Assembly: GCA_015056815.1 (NCBI GenBank)
Contig: SVFN01000018.1
Location: forward strand, 1 to 64,000
Source: Lachnospiraceae bacterium
GTDB taxonomy: Bacteria > Bacillota > Clostridia > Lachnospirales > Lachnospiraceae
DNA: 64,000 nt
Reading direction: 5' to 3'
The notes below the pieces were generated by a model. That model saw nothing but the letters and a program-made list of their open reading frames with translations. It was not told the DNA's origin and searched no databases. A program made the position numbers and the translations under genes. This document shows positions 60,408-64,000 of the stretch, piece by piece. Position 1 is the stretch's first letter, and each line of letters starts with the position of its first letter.

Positions 60408-61106
60408 TTAAAAAAAACCTTTTTCTCTGAAACTGATATAGGTATTATTACCGATTATGATGTGATCTGCCAGAGTAAGCCCGATCAGCTTACAGGCGTT
60501 TATGATCCGTTCTGTCATATGTAAGTCATCCTTACTGGGAGTCGGATCTCCGCTGGGATGATTGTGTAAGAGAATGATCTGCGCGGCGTTGGCACGGAAC
60601 GCATTCTTGAACAGCTCCCGAACCGGTATCTGTGTGGAATTGATGCTTCCGAGCGATAATGTCATCTCGGCAAGAATGTGACATTTGCTGTCAAGATAAA
60701 CAGCTATGCACTTTTCATATTCCAGATGTCTTAAATCTTCCATAAAATAAGCGGCAATAGATGCCGGACCTGTCAGGGCACTTTCATGAAGGATGCGCTG
60801 TCGTGAGATCCGCTTGGATAATTCAGCGATACATTTGATCTTTATGGCCTTGACTTCTCCGATCCCGTCAATCTCCATAAGCTGAGCTACCTCTACATGA
60901 TGAAGCCCGGCAAGACCATGGCTGTTGCCGCAATGATGTAAGACATCATGTGCAAGGGTAAGGGCATCCCTGCCGGCCTTCCCGGTACGGATGATCACGG
61001 CTAAAAGCTCTTCATCGGAAAGCTGCTCTGCACCGTAGCGCAGAAACTTTTCGTAGGGTTTCAAGACCTCTGTCTCGCGTGATCCTGCATATTCTGTTGG
61101 TAACAT
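60408..61106 (-). CDS. radC: RadC/YsxA JAB-domain protein
   Basis: 232 residues. An N-terminal helix-hairpin-helix-like region (about 1-100, GAEQLSDEELLAVIIRTG, LMEIDGIGEVKAIKIKC) is followed by an MPN/JAMM metalloprotease-like domain with the H-x-H-x(7)-D motif (LLHNHPSGDPTPSKDD). The role of RadC in repair is disputed. It precedes mreB, the arrangement known in Bacillus (ysxA-mreB). Confidence 0.92.
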   Translation of the reverse strand: MLPTEYAGSRETEVLKPYEKFLRYGAEQLSDEELLAVIIRTGKAGRDALTLAHDVLHHCGNSHGLAGLHHVEVAQLMEIDGIGEVKAIKIKCIAELSKRISRQRILHESALTGPASIAAYFMEDLRHLEYEKCIAVYLDSKCHILAEMTLSLGSINSTQIPVRELFKNAFRANAAQIILLHNHPSGDPTPSKDDLHMTERIINACKLIGLTLADHIIIGNNTYISFREKGFF

Positions 61107-61127
61107 ATTCCTCCGTTCTCTCCGAAC

Positions 61128-61141
61128 ACGTATGAATACGT
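61128..61141. other. Palindrome upstream of radC-mreB
   Basis: ACGTAT-GA-ATACGT, a perfect 6-bp inverted repeat about 22 bp before the radC start codon. It could be an operator or leader hairpin. The TATACT-like -10 upstream is not convincing enough to call a promoter. Confidence 0.35.
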
Positions 61142-61246
61142 CTGCTCTTGCGCAACTATAAGTATATTAACACAGCCCTGCTTTTATGTATACAAATTTT
61201 CTTCTTTTTTTTCTGACGGCAATCGCAGTAAAAAATGTCGAAATGC

Positions 61247-62530
61247 TTAAGGGAGACGGACGAGGCCGCTTTTTTTCATTTCCTGCAAAGTACGGATAAT
61301 GCCGTATTTCGCATGATACCAGGTAAGTCCGCCCTGAAAATAAACGGCATAAGGCGGCTTGATCGGTCCGTCTGCACTCAGTTCAATAGAGGAACCGGAT
61401 ACGAAAGCGCCCGCCGCCATGATCACCTTCGCATCATACCCGGGCATATCCCATGGCTCCGGCGTGACAAAGCTGTCTACAGGAGCTGCCGCCTGGATTC
61501 CTTTACAGAAAGCGATCACGCCTTCCGGATTGCCAAACGTAATGGCCTGAATAATATCAAAACGCTCCTCCGTAGCATTCGGAACAACGGAAAAACCGAG
61601 CTTTTCGTAGATATTTGCGGCCAGGATCGCGCCTTTTAAAGCTCCTGCTGTCACAGTAGGGGCCAGAAATAATCCCTGATAAAAGGATGCACTTACACCC
61701 AAAGACGCACCGACTTCTTTGCCGAGACCCGGTGAGGTCAGGCGGTAGGCTGCGTTTTCCACACACTCTTTTCTGCCTGCGATGTACCCGCCGATGGGTG
61801 CCAGACCGCCGCCCGGATTTTTGATCAGAGAACCGACTACCATATCGGCACCGACATCTGTCGGCTCGATCTCCTGAACAAATTCGCCGTAACAGTTATC
61901 CACCATACAGATGATATCACTGCGGATGTTTTTGATAAAGGAAATGAGTTCGCCGATCCTTTCAACCGAAAGAGTCTTACGCGGCTCATAGCCCTTGGAT
62001 CTTTGGATCGTAACCAGCCGGGTGCGTTCATTTATGGCATTTTTGATCCCTTCGTAGTCAAAATCCCCGTTCGGCAACAGATTCACCTGGGAATAAGTGA
62101 TCCCGTATTCTTTCAAAGAGCCCCTGCTCTCTCTTATGCCAATGACTTCCTCCAGGGTATCATAAGGCTTCCCGACAGGGGAAAGCAGCTCATCTCCCGG
62201 TCTTAAGTTTGACATAAGTGCCAGTGCCAGTGCATGGGTGCCGCAGGTAATCTGCGGGCGGACAAGGGCGTCCTGGGTATGAAACAGATTCGCATAGACC
62301 TGTTCCAGCGTATCGCGCCCAAGGTCATTGTAGCCGTAGCCTGTAGTACCAAGAAGACAGGCTTCACTGACGTTTGCGTCCTGCATGGCCTTCAGGACTT
62401 TGAGTTGGTTTAGCTCTGCACGTCTGTCAATCTCGTCAAAACGGGATTTTAAAGACGTACAGATGTTTTCTGCATAGGTATAGACATCTTCATCTATTCC
62501 CAAAGTCTGATACATATTCCTTACATTCAT
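61247..62530 (-). CDS. Methionine gamma-lyase family protein
   Basis: A 427-residue PLP enzyme of the aluminium-resistance/methionine-gamma-lyase-like group (YnbB-like). The PLP Lys motif QRSKGYEPRKTLS and the glycine-rich NPGGGLAPIGGYIAG are seen. Catalysis is not proven for this subfamily. It is separated by 140 bp from radC and lies just after miaA; the miaA-ynbB neighbourhood is known in Bacillus. Confidence 0.88.
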   Translation of the reverse strand: MNVRNMYQTLGIDEDVYTYAENICTSLKSRFDEIDRRAELNQLKVLKAMQDANVSEACLLGTTGYGYNDLGRDTLEQVYANLFHTQDALVRPQITCGTHALALALMSNLRPGDELLSPVGKPYDTLEEVIGIRESRGSLKEYGITYSQVNLLPNGDFDYEGIKNAINERTRLVTIQRSKGYEPRKTLSVERIGELISFIKNIRSDIICMVDNCYGEFVQEIEPTDVGADMVVGSLIKNPGGGLAPIGGYIAGRKECVENAAYRLTSPGLGKEVGASLGVSASFYQGLFLAPTVTAGALKGAILAANIYEKLGFSVVPNATEERFDIIQAITFGNPEGVIAFCKGIQAAAPVDSFVTPEPWDMPGYDAKVIMAAGAFVSGSSIELSADGPIKPPYAVYFQGGLTWYHAKYGIIRTLQEMKKSGLVRLP

Positions 62531-62619
62531 GTTCCGATCGATTCCTTCCGTATTTTACGACTGATCAACAGACCGATGCGTATCTGGCATCTGCTTATGG
62601 TGCTGAAAATCCAATCCCC

Positions 62620-63555
62620 CTAGATCAGCGATATGATATGATCACATAGTTTGTCCTCATCGTCGCCAAAGGCTTCTTTGTCGATCCAGATCACGTCGCG
62701 TTCCCTGCGAAACCAGGTGAGCTGGCGTTTGGCAAAATGACGGGTGTCCCGTTTCAAGAGCGTGACTGCGTCCTCAAGGGAGCATTCGCCGTCCAGATAG
62801 CTTAGGATTTCTTTGTAGCCAAGCCCCTGCATGGAAGTCATTCCCTTCTGACAGCCGGCCTCTTTGAGACGTCTGACTTCGTCCACAAGTCCCCATTCTA
62901 ACATAAGATCGATCCTTTTTTCAATACGTTTATACAAACGTTCGCGGTCCATGGTGAGGACAAAGTACCGAAAATCATAGGGGGAAGGCTTTTTTCGCTG
63001 CTCTTTATTGTGATCGGAAATTCTGGTTCCGGTGAGCTCATAATATTCGATCGCGCGGATCACACGCCGTACATTTCCGGCAGGGATCGCCTCTGCGGAT
63101 TCGGGATCCAGCTTTTTCAGCCAGTCGTGCATATAGGCGGCGCCGTGAACGGCTGCCTTTTCTTCCAGTTCGCGCCGCAGACTTCCATTATCCTCCTCAT
63201 TGGAGGCAAAGTCAATATCATACAGCACGGACTGAATATAAAATCCGGTACCTCCCGCCAGGATCGGAACGTTTCCTCCGACATAGATCTCCTCCATCGC
63301 CTGTTTGGCAAGAGTTTGGAACATCGTGATATTAAATTCTTCCGTCGGATCCAGAATATCGATCAGATGATGCCTTACACCGCACATTTCTTCCGGAGTG
63401 ATCTTGGCACTGCCGATATCCATTCCACGATAAACCTGCATGGAATCGGCAGAGATGATCTCTCCGCCGATTTTCTTTGCCAGTTTTATGGAAAGTGCCG
63501 TTTTACCGATCGCAGTAGGACCGGTTAAGACGATCAGCTTCTTCTTCTCTCCCAT
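62620..63555 (-). CDS. miaA: tRNA dimethylallyltransferase
   Basis: A 311-residue enzyme with P-loop GPTAIGKTALS, the DSMQVYRGMDIGSAK substrate motif, HHLIDILDPTEEFN and a CPxHxx-like region near RDTRHFAKRQLTWFRR. It prenylates A37 of tRNAs reading UNN codons. It sits between mutL and the methionine gamma-lyase-family gene, a common Firmicutes order. Confidence 0.95.
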   Translation of the reverse strand: MGEKKKLIVLTGPTAIGKTALSIKLAKKIGGEIISADSMQVYRGMDIGSAKITPEEMCGVRHHLIDILDPTEEFNITMFQTLAKQAMEEIYVGGNVPILAGGTGFYIQSVLYDIDFASNEEDNGSLRRELEEKAAVHGAAYMHDWLKKLDPESAEAIPAGNVRRVIRAIEYYELTGTRISDHNKEQRKKPSPYDFRYFVLTMDRERLYKRIEKRIDLMLEWGLVDEVRRLKEAGCQKGMTSMQGLGYKEILSYLDGECSLEDAVTLLKRDTRHFAKRQLTWFRRERDVIWIDKEAFGDDEDKLCDHIISLI

Positions 63556-63601
63556 TTTTCTTTCCTTTCCCTTACGTTACAGAAAAAATTTCGTGTCTGT
63601 T

Positions 63602-64000
63602 TTACAGAATCCTCTTAAATTTCCGGTCAATCTCGTATTTGGTCATGGAAACGATCGTAGGCCGACCGTGAGGACACTGGAACGGATTCTCAAGAGAAAG
63701 CAGTTCCTTTACCAAAGCCTCCGCCTCCGTATGGGAAAGTCTGGTGTTCCCCTTTACCGCAGCCTTACAGGACATGCTGGCGATCTTATCCAATACCAGG
63801 TTAGCGTCTTTTTTGACCGGGAAATCGATCAGTTCGTCGATCACCGACAAAAAGAGCTCTTTTTCGCTGCAGCCGTAAAGATCGGTGGGAACAGCCCTGA
63901 GCGCATAATCGTTCCCACCAAATTCCTCAATCATAAAACCGAGCCGACTAAAGTAGTCAAAGTAAGTCAGAAGCACTTCCTTTTCACGGTCATCGAGACT
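63602..64000 (-). CDS. mutL: DNA mismatch repair protein MutL, C-terminal part (cut by window edge)
   Basis: The frame runs without a stop to base 64000, so the gene's 5' part lies outside the window; the GTG at 63976 is internal. It contains the MutL endonuclease C-terminal motifs SCKAAVK and CPHGRPT, with zinc-binding His/Cys residues, and ends in YEIDRKFKRIL. At least 132 residues are visible of about 650. It precedes miaA by 46 bp. Confidence 0.93.
   Translation of the reverse strand, partial: SLDDREKEVLLTYFDYFSRLGFMIEEFGGNDYALRAVPTDLYGCSEKELFLSVIDELIDFPVKKDANLVLDKIASMSCKAAVKGNTRLSHTEAEALVKELLSLENPFQCPHGRPTIVSMTKYEIDRKFKRIL

Overview
The window is a gene-dense stretch of a low-to-mid GC Firmicutes chromosome. 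Gene content and order fit Clostridia, most likely Lachnospiraceae. The indicators are the block of radical-SAM gene, its DUF2344 partner, RNase E/G, rplU-prp-rpmA, obg, yhbY, nadD, yqeK and rsfS; L27 with a Prp-cleavable N-terminal extension; the lexA/LysM SOS pair; and a combined mre-PBP-min-rodA cluster. The assignment rests on gene content only. I saw no rRNA, tRNA, CRISPR array, complete IS or prophage.

Left part, mostly + strand (1-31 kb): a MATE exporter; an autoregulated PadR/HAAS-type pair; small membrane proteins; a membrane GGDEF protein; an SDR oxidoreductase; a large secreted DUF6273 protein with helical repeats and a C-terminal Fn3-like domain; an RluA-type pseudouridine synthase with recU; a SulP transporter; an L,D-transpeptidase; a histidine block (hisZ-hisG-hisD-hisB-hisI, with the other his genes not in the window); a 1731-residue secreted modular surface protein; then the radical-SAM/DUF2344/RNase E/G trio, a zinc-finger membrane protein, an ltrA remnant and a NUDIX hydrolase.

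Middle (31-38 kb): the L21 leader, rplU, prp, rpmA, obg, yhbY, nadD, yqeK, rsfS, a pilT-like remnant, and the SOS locus (lexA divergent from a YneA-like LysM protein, with LexA-box-like sites in the yneA promoter).

Right part, nearly all - strand (38-64 kb): a tyrosine recombinase, a TtcA-like tRNA thiolase, an AI-2E exporter, a chemoreceptor with a cytidylate-kinase-like protein, aroB-lspA-rluD, a cell-division group (small P-loop protein, HlyD-like protein, yggS, sepF), and a long envelope/division cluster read as radC-mreB-mreC-mreD-PBP-minC-minD-minE-rodA-mgsA-dacA. After these lie a methionine gamma-lyase-family gene, miaA and the cut-off 3' end of mutL.

The most unusual non-coding signal is a family of short intergenic stem-loop repeats. 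They lie in the same orientation just upstream of co-directional genes (an orphan membrane protein, the L,D-transpeptidase, hisB, obg). Their stem bases change in a compensatory way between loci. A second, unrelated type of inverted-repeat element flanks nadD on both sides.
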